DNA of 64,000 nucleotides. Source: Acidobacteriota bacterium. GTDB taxonomy: Bacteria > Acidobacteriota > Vicinamibacteria > Vicinamibacterales > UBA2999. Location of the stretch: positions 62,001 to 126,000 of the forward strand of contig CANKJK010000002.1 of assembly GCA_947482665.1 (NCBI GenBank). The letters run 5' to 3'. The number at the start of each line of letters is the position of its first letter. Positions within the stretch are counted from its first letter, which is position 1. The notes beneath the pieces are model-generated. The model was given only the letters and a program-made list of their open reading frames with translations. It made no database searches and had not been told where the DNA came from. A program made the position numbers and the translations under genes. Of this stretch, positions 25,403 through 34,200 are shown in pieces.

Positions 25403-26089
25403 ATGACGACTCTGCGCGTATTTGACCCTGCCATGTGCTGTTCGACAGGCGTGTGCGGGCCCGCAATCGATCCGGCGCTGCCCCGCTTCGCGGCGGACCT
25501 GGAGTGGCTGGCGGCCCAGGGCGTGACGGTGGAACGGTTCAACCTGGCCCAGCAGCCCGCGGCGTTTGCCGCGGACGCGGCCGTGCGTGCGGCGCTGGAC
25601 GCCAAGGGAGAAGCGAGCCTTCCGCTGATTCAAGTGAACGGTTCGGTCACGAGTGTCGGCGTCTACCCGTCGCGCGAGGACCTTGCCGCGTGGGCCGGCA
25701 TCACCGGGCCCGCCCCGAGCCTCTACACGGATGCCGTAGCGGAACTGGTGGCCATCGGCGCCGCGATGGCCGCCAACTGCGAGCCGTGCTTCAAGTTTCA
25801 CTACGACGCGGCACGCAAGCTCGGTGTCTCGCGAGAGGACATGCGACGGGCCGTCGCGACCGCACAGTCGGTGAAGGAGACGCCAGGCCGGGCGATGGCC
25901 ACCCTGGCGGACCGCTTCCTGAAGCCGGGAGCGACGGAACCGGCCGTCGCGCGTACCGCGGCCGGCGCCGGCTGTTGCGCGACATCCGCAACGGCGGACC
26001 CGGCTGATGCGACGGGGTGCGGATGCGACGCGCCCGCCGTCACGCCTCGGCGACTGCCGCTCATCACCACGAGCGGGAATTGCTGCTGA
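25403..26089 (+). CDS. arsD: ArsD metallochaperone fused to a carboxymuconolactone decarboxylase/AhpD-like domain
   Basis: A 228-residue two-domain protein. Residues 1-110 are ArsD, with the As(III)-chaperone cysteines C12, C13 and C18 (CCSTGVCGP) exactly as in the plasmid R773 protein. Residues 115-175 match the AhpD/CMD fold, with a redox motif C126-x2-C129-x3-H133 (ANCEPCFKFHYDAARKLG). The tail has three more thiol groups (GCCATS, GCGCD, final GNCC). ArsD hands As(III) to ArsA; the AhpD-like thiols might reduce or relay bound arsenic, which is inference. It lies 12 bp before arsA. Confidence 0.87.
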   Translation: MTTLRVFDPAMCCSTGVCGPAIDPALPRFAADLEWLAAQGVTVERFNLAQQPAAFAADAAVRAALDAKGEASLPLIQVNGSVTSVGVYPSREDLAAWAGITGPAPSLYTDAVAELVAIGAAMAANCEPCFKFHYDAARKLGVSREDMRRAVATAQSVKETPGRAMATLADRFLKPGATEPAVARTAAGAGCCATSATADPADATGCGCDAPAVTPRRLPLITTSGNCC

Positions 26090-26100
26090 CACGCCCCCCG

Positions 26101-27840
26101 ATGCTCACACTCATCGAACAGCCGACGCGCGTCCTGTTCTTCACCGGCAAAGGTGGTGTGGGGAAGACCTCCATGGCCTGCGCGACGGCCATTCAGCTTG
26201 CCGACCACGGACAGCGCGTGTTGCTCGTGAGCACCGACCCGGCGTCGAACCTTGACGAGGTCCTGGGCGTGGCCCTCGGTCCGGAGCCGCGGCCGGTCCC
26301 TGGTGTGCCCGGGCTCTCCGCCCTGAACATCAACCCCGAACAGGCCGCCCAGGCCTACCGCGAGCGGGTCGTCGGACCGTACCGCGGCATTCTGCCGGCC
26401 TCGGCCGTCGCGAGCATCGAGGAGCAGCTCTCCGGTGCCTGCACCGTGGAGATTGCCGCCTTCGACGAGTTCTCCACACTGCTGGGAAACCCGGCCGCTA
26501 CCGCGTCGTTCGATCACGTGATCTTTGATACGGCCCCCACGGGACACACGCTCCGCCTGCTGGAGTTGCCGGCCGCGTGGTCTACCTTCATGGAGACCAA
26601 TGTCGGCGGCACCTCGTGCCTCGGGCCGCTCGCCGGTCTTCAGGCCCAGCAGACGCTCTATGCCGCGTCGAACGACGCGCTCCGCGACGGCTCGCAGACG
26701 ACCCTGGTGCTGGTCGCACGGCCGGACGCATCCGCGCTTCGCGAGGCGGAACGGACGCGCGAGGAGCTTGGCCACCTGGGTATCCGCAACGTCCGGCTCG
26801 TGATGAACGGCCTCTTCCAGGCCACCGACCGCACTGACGCGGTCGCCGTCGTACTCGAAGCCCGTGGCCGCGCGGCTCTCGACGCGATGCCAGGCGGACT
26901 CCGGGCCCTGCCCCGTGTCGACATCCGGCTCCTGCCATTTGGCCTGGTCGGCATCGACTCGCTACGCCAGCTGGGCCAACCCGCCCTGGCCGAGGCAACG
27001 ACCTCCCCCGCAGCGGCCCCTGCTGTCGTCGCGGGACCCACCCTTCGCGACCTCGTGCACGACTTCGCCGCCAGCGGACACGGCGTCGTGATGACAATGG
27101 GCAAGGGCGGCGTCGGCAAGACAACCGTCGCCGTGCACATCGCCACGGAGTTGGCACGGGCAGGTCACCAGGTCCTGCTGACCACGACCGACCCGGCCGC
27201 CCACCTGGAGGCCGCCACCACCGAGCGGCCGCCGACGCTCCGCCTCGCACGTATCGACCCTGGCGTCGAAACGCAGCGGTACGCGACGCAGGTGCTGGCG
27301 ACGGCCGGAGCGGGCCTGGACGCCCAGGGGCGAGCACTCCTTGAAGAAGACCTCCGGTCTCCTTGCACGGAGGAGATCGCGGTGTTCCGGGCCTTTGCCG
27401 ACACGGTGGCGCAGGGCGACACAGGCTTCGTCGTCATCGACACCGCGCCCACCGGCCATACGTTGCTGCTGCTCGACGCGGCTGAGGCCTATCACCGCGA
27501 AGTCCTGCGCAAGGCCAGCGGAAGCCCGGACGCCGTCAGACAGTTACTGCCCCGCCTCCGGGACCCCCAGTTCACGCGCGTGCTGCTCGTCACGCTGCCG
27601 GAGGCGACGCCGATTCACGAGGCGATGCAACTGGAGCGCGACCTCGCGAGAGCGGACATCCGGCCCTTCGCCTGGGTCGTCAATCAGTCACTGACACCGC
27701 TGCAGGTGACAGACCCGGTCCTGGTCTCGCGGCAGCAGCACGAGGCCAGCCACCTTGCCGAACTCGCCGGCCACGCGACGCGTGTGGTCCTTGAGCCATG
27801 GCACGTGAACGCCCTCACGCTGGAACCGGCGCAGGCCTGA
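26101..27840 (+). CDS. arsA: Arsenite-activated ATPase ArsA, tandem duplicated form
   Basis: A 579-residue protein with two homologous ATPase halves. Walker A motifs are TGKGGVGKTS (residues 15-24) and MGKGGVGKTT (about 334-343), and DTAPTGHTL occurs in both halves. The three As(III)-binding cysteines fall at C114 (SGACTVEIAAF), C173 (GTSCLGPLAG) and C422 (RSPCTEEIAVF), almost the same numbering as plasmid R773 ArsA. ArsA normally energises ArsB, but no arsB is present in this cluster, so its partner is unclear. ATG 26101 is chosen at MLTLIEQPTR. Confidence 0.94.
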   Translation: MLTLIEQPTRVLFFTGKGGVGKTSMACATAIQLADHGQRVLLVSTDPASNLDEVLGVALGPEPRPVPGVPGLSALNINPEQAAQAYRERVVGPYRGILPASAVASIEEQLSGACTVEIAAFDEFSTLLGNPAATASFDHVIFDTAPTGHTLRLLELPAAWSTFMETNVGGTSCLGPLAGLQAQQTLYAASNDALRDGSQTTLVLVARPDASALREAERTREELGHLGIRNVRLVMNGLFQATDRTDAVAVVLEARGRAALDAMPGGLRALPRVDIRLLPFGLVGIDSLRQLGQPALAEATTSPAAAPAVVAGPTLRDLVHDFAASGHGVVMTMGKGGVGKTTVAVHIATELARAGHQVLLTTTDPAAHLEAATTERPPTLRLARIDPGVETQRYATQVLATAGAGLDAQGRALLEEDLRSPCTEEIAVFRAFADTVAQGDTGFVVIDTAPTGHTLLLLDAAEAYHREVLRKASGSPDAVRQLLPRLRDPQFTRVLLVTLPEATPIHEAMQLERDLARADIRPFAWVVNQSLTPLQVTDPVLVSRQQHEASHLAELAGHATRVVLEPWHVNALTLEPAQA

Positions 27841-27891
27841 CCGTACGGCCGGGCCTGGTGACCTGCGCCGGCGCGGGCGTCAGAGCAACGA

Positions 27892-28057
27892 TCAGTCGCC
27901 TGCGGGGCGCGCCGGGGCGGGCAGCCGCCCGTCCACCACGATGGCCGTGGCCTCGGGGGTGACGGGCTTCGCCAGGAATTCGCCATTCCAGCCTCGTGCG
28001 CGCGCTCACGGTCATTCGCCATGGCACCGGCCGTGAGGGCGACCACCGGCAGCGGTC
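27892..28057 (-). pseudogene. Remnant of a receiver-domain C-terminus, frameshifted
   Basis: On the minus strand LPVVALTAGAMANDRERAHE is the alpha4-beta5 region of a receiver domain of the type fused to hybrid kinases. After a single-base frame change the next frame continues EFLAKPVTPEAT, the conserved lysine-proline loop, and reaches a stop (27894-27892). Everything upstream of the remnant is missing. It is a decayed fragment between arsA and arsC and marks a former gene or recombination point. Confidence 0.65.
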
Positions 28058-28123
28058 CAGTTTCACGGGACCGTTACACCGACGTGGCAGAATCGTCGAG
28101 CCTCACCACTCGGACGATCAGAC

Positions 28124-28525
28124 ATGACTCGCATCATCTTTGCCTGTGTCCACAACGCCGGACGGTCGCAGATGGCGGCCGCGTTCTTCAACCAGCTCGC
28201 CGACGCCGGGAAGGCGGTCGCCGTCTCAGCCGGGACGGCCCCTGGTGAGCGCGTGCATCCAGAGGTCGCCGAGACCATGCAGGAGATCGGCATCGACCTC
28301 TCGGCCGCGGTTCCGCAGAAGCTGACCGAAGACCTGGCGCAGGGCGCTGGCTGGCTCATCACGATGGGCTGCGGAGACCAGTGTCCGGTCGTGCCCGGGG
28401 CACGGCGCGACGACTGGCCGCTCCCGGATCCGAAAGGCCAGCCGGTCGCACGGGTCCGCGAGATTCGCGATGAGATCCGCGCTCGCGTCGGCGCCTTCGT
28501 GACCACGCACGGCTTCGGCCGCTAG
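28124..28525 (+). CDS. arsC: Arsenate reductase ArsC, low-molecular-weight phosphatase type
   Basis: A 133-residue enzyme that reduces arsenate to arsenite. The P-loop CVHNAGRS starts with nucleophile C8; C83 and C87 (ITMGCGDQCPVVPG) are the expected relay cysteines, and DDWPLPDPKG carries the conserved DP. Thioredoxin or mycothiol could be the reductant; sequence alone does not decide. It lies 283 bp after arsA behind a decayed gene remnant, so it may have its own promoter. It supplies arsenite to ArsD/ArsA/ArsM. Confidence 0.9.
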   Translation: MTRIIFACVHNAGRSQMAAAFFNQLADAGKAVAVSAGTAPGERVHPEVAETMQEIGIDLSAAVPQKLTEDLAQGAGWLITMGCGDQCPVVPGARRDDWPLPDPKGQPVARVREIRDEIRARVGAFVTTHGFGR

Positions 28526-28568
28526 TCCGTTCCGTCGGCCTCCTGCCGTCCAGAAGCCATCTCACCTC

Positions 28569-28675
28569 CCGTACAAGACAACGGGCGACCCCGCCAAGGG
28601 CCGCCCGCCGTGCCGGGCCTCAGCCCAGCTATCACCTCTCCCCCGCCACAGGCATCCTGCCCGGCGGAATCTCAG
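28569..28675 (-). repeat. 3' repeat element, copy A (after pstS)
   Basis: A 51-base core (28612-28662) is identical to copy B at 31154-31204 except for one base. It is followed, in the minus-strand transcript, by a hairpin built on CGGGCG (28602-28607, reverse strand) and CGCCCG (28582-28587). Both copies begin just after the stop codon of a minus-strand gene. The hairpin stem keeps pairing while its inner bases differ between copies, which suggests structure is conserved, perhaps as a terminator. The core includes the inverted repeat CAGG-CAT-CCTG. Confidence 0.6.
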
Positions 28676-28678
28676 TCC

Positions 28679-29707
28679 CTAGGAGTTCTTGACCTTCTGC
28701 AGGGCCGCCAGCTCGAGCTTGATCACTTCCTGCGGCAGCGGCGCGTACCCCAGCGGGCCTGCGAACTTCTGACCATCGGCGAGCATCCACTTCATGAACT
28801 CGACCATGACCTTTGAATGGGCCTTGTTCTTCGGATTCTCGTAGAGCAGCAGCCAGGTGAAGGACGACACGGGATAGACGCCCTTGCCCGGCGCGTTCGT
28901 GATCGAGACGCGGAAGTCCGCCGGCATGTTCTTGACGGCCTCAGCCGCGGCCGCCGTCACCGACGCCACCGACGCCTTCATGAATTCGCCGGCCATGTTC
29001 TGCACGGACCCGTAGCTCATCTTGCTCTGAAGCGCGTAGATCAGCTCGACGTACCCAATCGACCCGGGCGTCTGGCTGACGAGGCCGGAGACACCCTCGT
29101 TGCCCTTGCCGCCGAGACCGACGGGCCACTTGACCGCGGTCGCCACGCCAACGGTCGACTTCCACGCCGGTGACACCTTGGCGAGGTAGTCCACGAAGAT
29201 ATACGTGGTGCCGGAGCCATCGGCCCGGTGCACGACGGTGATGTCCGTCCCGGGCAGCTTCACTTCCGGGTTCAGCTTCGCAATCGCCGGGTCATTCCAC
29301 TTCACGATCTTGCCGAGATAGATGTCCGCCAGCACCACGCCCGTGAACTTCAACTCGGCCGAGACGCCCGGAATGTTGTAGACCGGGACCACCGCACCGA
29401 GAACGGTCGGGAAGTGCAGGATCTTTCCAGGAGCCGCCAAGAGCTGCTCGCTGGTCATCGGTCCGTCGCTCGCACCGAAGAACACGGTCTGATTCGTAAT
29501 CTGGCGGATGCCGGCGCCCGAACCAACCGACTGGTAGTTGATTTCGATGTTCGGGTGCGCGTTGTGGTACTCGTCGAACCACTTCGAGTAGATCGGATAG
29601 GGGAAGGTCGCCCCGGCGCCCGTAATCTGCACGGTCTGCGCGGTCACCGTCGCAATGGTCAGCGCCGCTGCGGCGAACGCCGAGAGAATCCTGAGTCTGC
29701 GTGTCAT
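28679..29707 (-). CDS. pstS: Phosphate ABC transporter substrate-binding protein PstS (periplasmic form)
   Basis: A 342-residue binding protein. A signal peptide ends in TIATVTAQ with no lipobox, so it is a soluble periplasmic form. The family signature ITGAGATFPYPIYSKWFDEY and the phosphate-contact segments SVGSGAGIRQI, FFGASDGPMT and HRADGSGTTYIFVDYL are all present. It is a close paralogue of the lipoprotein PstS encoded at 59.7 kb, but no pstCAB is adjacent here. It lies 13 bp after an outer-membrane porin gene, so the pair probably captures phosphate from outside to periplasm. ATG 29707 is chosen. Confidence 0.92.
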   Translation of the reverse strand: MTRRLRILSAFAAAALTIATVTAQTVQITGAGATFPYPIYSKWFDEYHNAHPNIEINYQSVGSGAGIRQITNQTVFFGASDGPMTSEQLLAAPGKILHFPTVLGAVVPVYNIPGVSAELKFTGVVLADIYLGKIVKWNDPAIAKLNPEVKLPGTDITVVHRADGSGTTYIFVDYLAKVSPAWKSTVGVATAVKWPVGLGGKGNEGVSGLVSQTPGSIGYVELIYALQSKMSYGSVQNMAGEFMKASVASVTAAAAEAVKNMPADFRVSITNAPGKGVYPVSSFTWLLLYENPKNKAHSKVMVEFMKWMLADGQKFAGPLGYAPLPQEVIKLELAALQKVKNS

Positions 29708-29720
29708 GGCTGCTGTGTCC

Positions 29721-30902
29721 TTAGAAAGTGATGAGGCCGTGAACGGAGAGCACCTTGGTGGGCTTCGTGGACAGGCTGACGAGCTTCTGCGCGTCCCAGT
29801 CCAGCAGCAGCGCGGTGCTGACATTGCCTTCGTGCGGGAACCAATAGGCGCCGCCGACGATGGCTCGATTTTGATGCTGGTCGCTCAGCAGCGTCGTCCC
29901 GGGAAGCGCGGCAGTCCCGGCCGGCGCCAGCGCACTGCCAGTATTCGGCGTCCAGTGGTCATACCGGATGAGGCCTTCCAGAGAGGCGCCGTTCTTCATC
30001 GGCAGTTTCGGCGTGGCCCAGAAAGCCCACCCCTGTGACTCGACGATGGCGGCACTGGCGAGCGACTGGTCCTTCGCCCTGAGGTAATCCACCTCGGCGT
30101 TCAGAAACTTGTGTTCGTAGGTCACGTTGGTCATGAATCGGGTCCGGGTCGCATTACCGACGTAGTGATCGGCGTAGTCGACCACGTGCACCCGCAGTCC
30201 ACGCAGGACAGGCGCGTTCCTGGCAAATGGCCTCAGCGTGCCCCGGAACTGGAAGCTCTTCTGGTTGTTCACTTCCACCCGGCTGTAGTTCTCGCCGTTG
30301 TAGAGCCCGACGTGGACGTCTCCGAAATTCGACGGCAGGTTGTAGTGGAACGACACACCGGCATCGGACGACGACATCGCGGTCGGCAACGGGACGCGCT
30401 CGGCGAACACGGTGCCCTGGAAGCGGTAGCGGTAGATGCCTTCGTCGTAGTCCACCCACGGCGTCTGCTGGATTCCGAGCCGGACCCACGAGCCCTTGGT
30501 CATCCAGTCATCCAGTCCGAACTGCCCGTAGGCGTACTTGATCCGGTAGACCAGACTGTCATTCGCCACGCTGTTGCCGGCCCCAAGCGAGAGCAATCCG
30601 CTCTGCCGCGTGATATCCGGCGTGAGCCGGAATGACACGAGGTGGGACACGTTTCCGGTCACGTTGATATAGGCCCGACCGACATCGAACGTATTCCTGC
30701 TGACGGCGTTGCCGTTCCCGTCGGTGACCTTCGGGTCCGACTGCAGGTTGAACATCGGGAAGAGCGTCACACCGACCTTGATTGACGGCGTATCGTCAGG
30801 CGGGGTGTATCCGGCGGCAGGCGTCACCTGCGCCGAACTCAGACTGGCCATCATCCCGACGAGCAGCACCGCCCCCGTCCATGTTCCAACTTTGACGTTC
30901 AC
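29721..30902 (-). CDS. Outer-membrane porin, probably phosphate-related
   Basis: A 393-residue protein with a signal peptide (VGMMASLSSAQ) and a beta-barrel pattern ending in the C-terminal phenylalanine (SVHGLITF). Segments such as SFRLTPDITRQSG, YRIKYAYGQFGLDDWM and GVSFHYNLPSNFGDVHVGLY resemble phosphate-selective OprP/OprO-type barrels in layout, though similarity looks distant. The GTG at 30902 follows GAGGAGGAG. Coupling to pstS and a Pho-type promoter upstream support phosphate uptake; the substrate is inferred from context. Confidence 0.8.
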   Translation of the reverse strand: MNVKVGTWTGAVLLVGMMASLSSAQVTPAAGYTPPDDTPSIKVGVTLFPMFNLQSDPKVTDGNGNAVSRNTFDVGRAYINVTGNVSHLVSFRLTPDITRQSGLLSLGAGNSVANDSLVYRIKYAYGQFGLDDWMTKGSWVRLGIQQTPWVDYDEGIYRYRFQGTVFAERVPLPTAMSSSDAGVSFHYNLPSNFGDVHVGLYNGENYSRVEVNNQKSFQFRGTLRPFARNAPVLRGLRVHVVDYADHYVGNATRTRFMTNVTYEHKFLNAEVDYLRAKDQSLASAAIVESQGWAFWATPKLPMKNGASLEGLIRYDHWTPNTGSALAPAGTAALPGTTLLSDQHQNRAIVGGAYWFPHEGNVSTALLLDWDAQKLVSLSTKPTKVLSVHGLITF

Positions 30903-30961
30903 AACTCCTCCTCACGTTGTCCCATCAGGGGACACGCGGACGCGACAGCATCCACAGAGCA

Positions 30962-31015
30962 AGGTTAGGAGTCTCAGGTTTTACGTATGATTCACACAGA
31001 TTACGGCTGTGTAAA
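30962..31015 (-). promoter_or_regulatory. Pho-box-like promoter of the porin-pstS operon
   Basis: Read on the minus strand, units TTTAC (31015), GTAAT (31004), GAATC (30993) and AAAAC (30982) start exactly 11 bp apart. TAACCT (30967-30962) begins exactly 15 bp after the last unit starts. Units are more degenerate than at pstS, but the phase and the -10 position are the same. The expected transcription start is about 53 bases before the GTG at 30902. Confidence 0.55.
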
Positions 31016-31111
31016 TTCGCGTGGCACACCTCCCCGTGGGCGCCGCCGGTCCTGCCGACAGTGCTCATCGCCCGAACCACCACGGGCGTAGCACCCGCCG
31101 GCCTCTCCTGC

Positions 31112-31250
31112 TCCCTACAACACAACGGGCGGACCTTCCGGCCCGCCCGTCGCGCCGGGCCTCAGCCCGGCTATCACCTCTCCCCCGCCACAGGCATCCT
31201 GCCCATCGGCGAAGGAGCCGCCGGCCGCATCTGCGGCCCGGCGGAATCTT
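31112..31250 (-). repeat. 3' repeat element, copy B (after the second TonB receptor gene)
   Basis: The 51-base core at 31154-31204 matches copy A (28612-28662) at 50 of 51 positions. ACGGGCGG (31125-31132) pairs with CCGCCCGT (31143-31150) as a strong hairpin around ACCTTCCGGC. Relative to copy A there is an insertion between the core and the receptor stop, holding another perfect stem, GGCCGCA-TC-TGCGGCC (31223-31238). It lies directly after the receptor stop and just before the Pho-type promoter of the porin gene. Confidence 0.6.
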
Positions 31251-31254
31251 CGAG

Positions 31255-34200
31255 TTAGAAGTTGAAGCGCAGCGCCATCTGCACCTGCCGCGGCGTGCCC
31301 AGACCGACGGACCGGCCGACCGTGCTCGTGACCAGACCGAAGGTGCCGGCCGAGGTCGCGTTGTAGGCCTGTCCCGGCTGCACGCGGTTGGCCTGCGTCG
31401 GCGTCTCGCCGTTACCGGGCAGCGCATTCGGGAGCGTCGCCGACAGCGTCGAGAAGTCGAAGTTCACCGTATTGAGGATGTTGAAGATTTCGGCGCGGAG
31501 CTCGAGATTCCGCGAGCCGCCCATCCCGACCTTCTTGCCAATCACCAGGTCCACCTGCGTGAAGTTCGGTCCCTTGATGGAGTTGCGCTCCATGTTGCCG
31601 AACGTGCCCGGCTTCGGCGTCGCGAAGGCTGCCGGATTCAGGAAGAACTTCCCGCCGGTGTGCAGGAAGAGGTCCACGCCCGGAACGATGTCGGGCCGCC
31701 GCGTGGAGCGCGAGGCGCCGCCACCCGGTGTGTTGATGACCGCCGTGCGGTCCGCCGCAGCCGTGTTCCAGACCGAGCCAGCGCCGTCCACGTAGACGAT
31801 GTCGTTGCGGGCGATGGTCACGTTGACCGGCAGACCCGTCCGGGCATTGGCGATGCCGCCGATGCTCCAGCCATTCAGGAACGCGTTCTTCGCGTGCGTC
31901 GTGTAGACCGCGCTCAGGTTGAACGTGTGCCGCACATCGAAGTTGTTGTAGCCGTCGTCGTAGTTGAAGTCGGCAATCGCGCGGGCGTTATTCCCCACTG
32001 TGCGGGCCTCGTTCGACCCGCCGCTGGTGCCCTTGCTGAAACCGTAGGTGTATTGCGCGTTGGCCACCAGGCCGTTCGCCGACCGGCGTGTGAAAGCCAG
32101 CTGCATCGCGTTATAGCTGTCGCGGCCACCGCTGGTCTTGTAGTCGATCTCGGCGAAGGGCGACTGCTTGCTGGCCACCGTCGAGCCCGAGCAGACCGAG
32201 CTGGTCAGTGGTGCCGTGCGGCCGTCGAGCACCCGGCCGTCCGCGCAGGTCGCGATGTCAAACTCACGCACCTGGATGGCGGCCGCGGCGCCGTTGGTCT
32301 GGGCAAACACTGTCCGGTTGGCGACGCTGCGGAGGAAGAGATTCCGGCCCTGCGACCCGATATAGGCCGCCGTCATGCCGTAGCCGTGGCCAAACTCCTG
32401 CTGCACCGAGGCCGTGTACTGGTAGACCTTCTCCGGCAGCGTGTAGTCATTGGAGTAGGCGCGCGGCTGGTAGGCACGATTGTTCGGGTTGTTGATGAAG
32501 TTGGCCCGAATCGCGTTCACGTCCACCGGGAACGCCAGGTTGGCGCCGCTGGTCAGGGTCGTGCTGAAGCGCTCGGCCTCGACCGGCTGAATCTGGTCTT
32601 CGGTCTGGCCCGGGCCGACGAACACACCGAACCCACCACGGATGACGGTCCCTTGGGTCGCCGACCATGTGGCCGCGAGGCGGGGCTGGAGGTTCGTCTT
32701 GCTGCTCTTGTAGAGCGGAGTCGTGTCCGGGTCCAGCGCGCCAGTCTCGATGTTGAACTTCACGATGCGGTTGTCGGTCTCCGTGAGCGGCGTGTAGTAG
32801 TCGTAACGGAGGCCGTAGCTCAGGGTCACCGTTGGCGTCGGCTTCCACTCGTCCTGCGCGAAGCCCACGTAGTAGGTCTGCTTCGTGTGCTTCTGTCCCG
32901 TGGCGCCGTTGTGGAAGAGGCTCGGTTCGCTCAGGTCGCCGAAGTACTGGATGCTGGTCGGTGTATTGGCGAGAAAGGCGGTGATGTTCGGGTAGGTGTA
33001 GGTGATACCACCCTGCTGGTCGAAGGACATCCGGATCTCGCGGACGTCCACGCCCATCTTCAGAAAGTGGGTGCTCATCGTCTTGCTGAGGGTGTCGGCA
33101 AACGTCAGCGAGTACGGAGTGTAGGGGGCGCTCCGGCCGTTGCCGGCGCTGTTGACGCGCACCAGACCACCCGGGCTCGCGAGCGCCGAGTTCCCGCCCT
33201 GGCCGGCGATGCCGGAGTTGGCGACCGTGCCGCTGAGGCTCAGCGCGATCCCCGTGAAGAGCGGCGAGGTGACGCCGAGCGACGTGGAATTCGCGGCGTT
33301 ATAGCCGAACTTGAATTCGTTGATGGTGGTGCCGCCCAGGACTCCCTGGAGGTTGTAGACCGCGTTGGACGGCTTGATGGTCGTCTGGAACCGGCGGCCC
33401 GTCACGCCCTGAGGCGCGTCGTCCGTGCCGGAGTCGTGGAACAGGCGGAAGTAGGAGGTCCAGTTGTTGCTGACCTTGAAGTCAAAGCGCCCGCTGTAGG
33501 AGTTCTCGCTGACCACTTCGGTCGCCTGGTTCTGAGCGATATCAAAGTCCGGGTTCGTGGAACCGCCAGCAATGATTTTGGCGCCCTCTGCCAGGAAGCC
33601 GGGCCGCAGCGCGGCGATGGTGGGCACCGCGCGCGCCCACGCGGCGGCGCTCGGCACAGCCTCGACGAAGTTCAGACCGGCGTCCAGGCGATAGCCTTCG
33701 TAGCTGCCGAAGAAGAACGCACGGTTCTTGAGGAGCGGACCGCCGAGCGAACCGCCGAACTGATTGAGCTTGAGGGGCGACTTCGGGCCAGCGCTGATGA
33801 TCTTGCCGTCGTTCCCGCGCAGGTCGTCGAAGTAGTTCTTGGAGTCAAACCGATCGCTCCGGCCATATTCGAAGAGCGACCCATGAAAGCCGTTGGTGCC
33901 GGACTTGGTGATGACGTTCACCTGGCCGCCCGTGCCCGAGCCTGACTCGGCCGGGTAGGAGCTGGACTCGACGCGGAACTCCTGCACGTTCTCGAGGCTC
34001 GACTGGAGCTTGAACGGCGTATTGTTTTCGCCGTTGGCCACGCCCGGAGCCGCGTCGATGATGCCGGAGCCATCCACGCCGTCGTACTTGATGACGTTCT
34101 GTTCAACGGCGCGGCCCGAGAACCGCACCTCACCCCACGTGCCGGTGCCCGAGTTCTGCGAACCGGGCGCCTGGAGCATCAACTGTGACATCTGGCGGCC

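Noticed and set aside
28062-28093. Possible Pho-type promoter upstream of arsC
   Set aside because: TTCAC (28062) and GTTAC (28073) are 11 bp apart and CAGAAT starts 15 bp after the second, but there are only two units and the hexamer does not fit TAnnnT. It would make sense biologically but is too weak to claim.
28569-28675. A riboswitch in the 3' repeat elements
   Set aside because: The hairpin and conserved core looked riboswitch-like, but the elements lie after stop codons and no gene follows copy A on that strand. A 3' repeat or terminator is the simpler reading.
31021-33945. A 974-codon plus-strand open frame
   Set aside because: It is antisense to the second TonB receptor gene. Its arginine- and valine-rich translation has no domain pattern, and the minus strand encodes a complete receptor. 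Long antisense frames are expected at this GC content.
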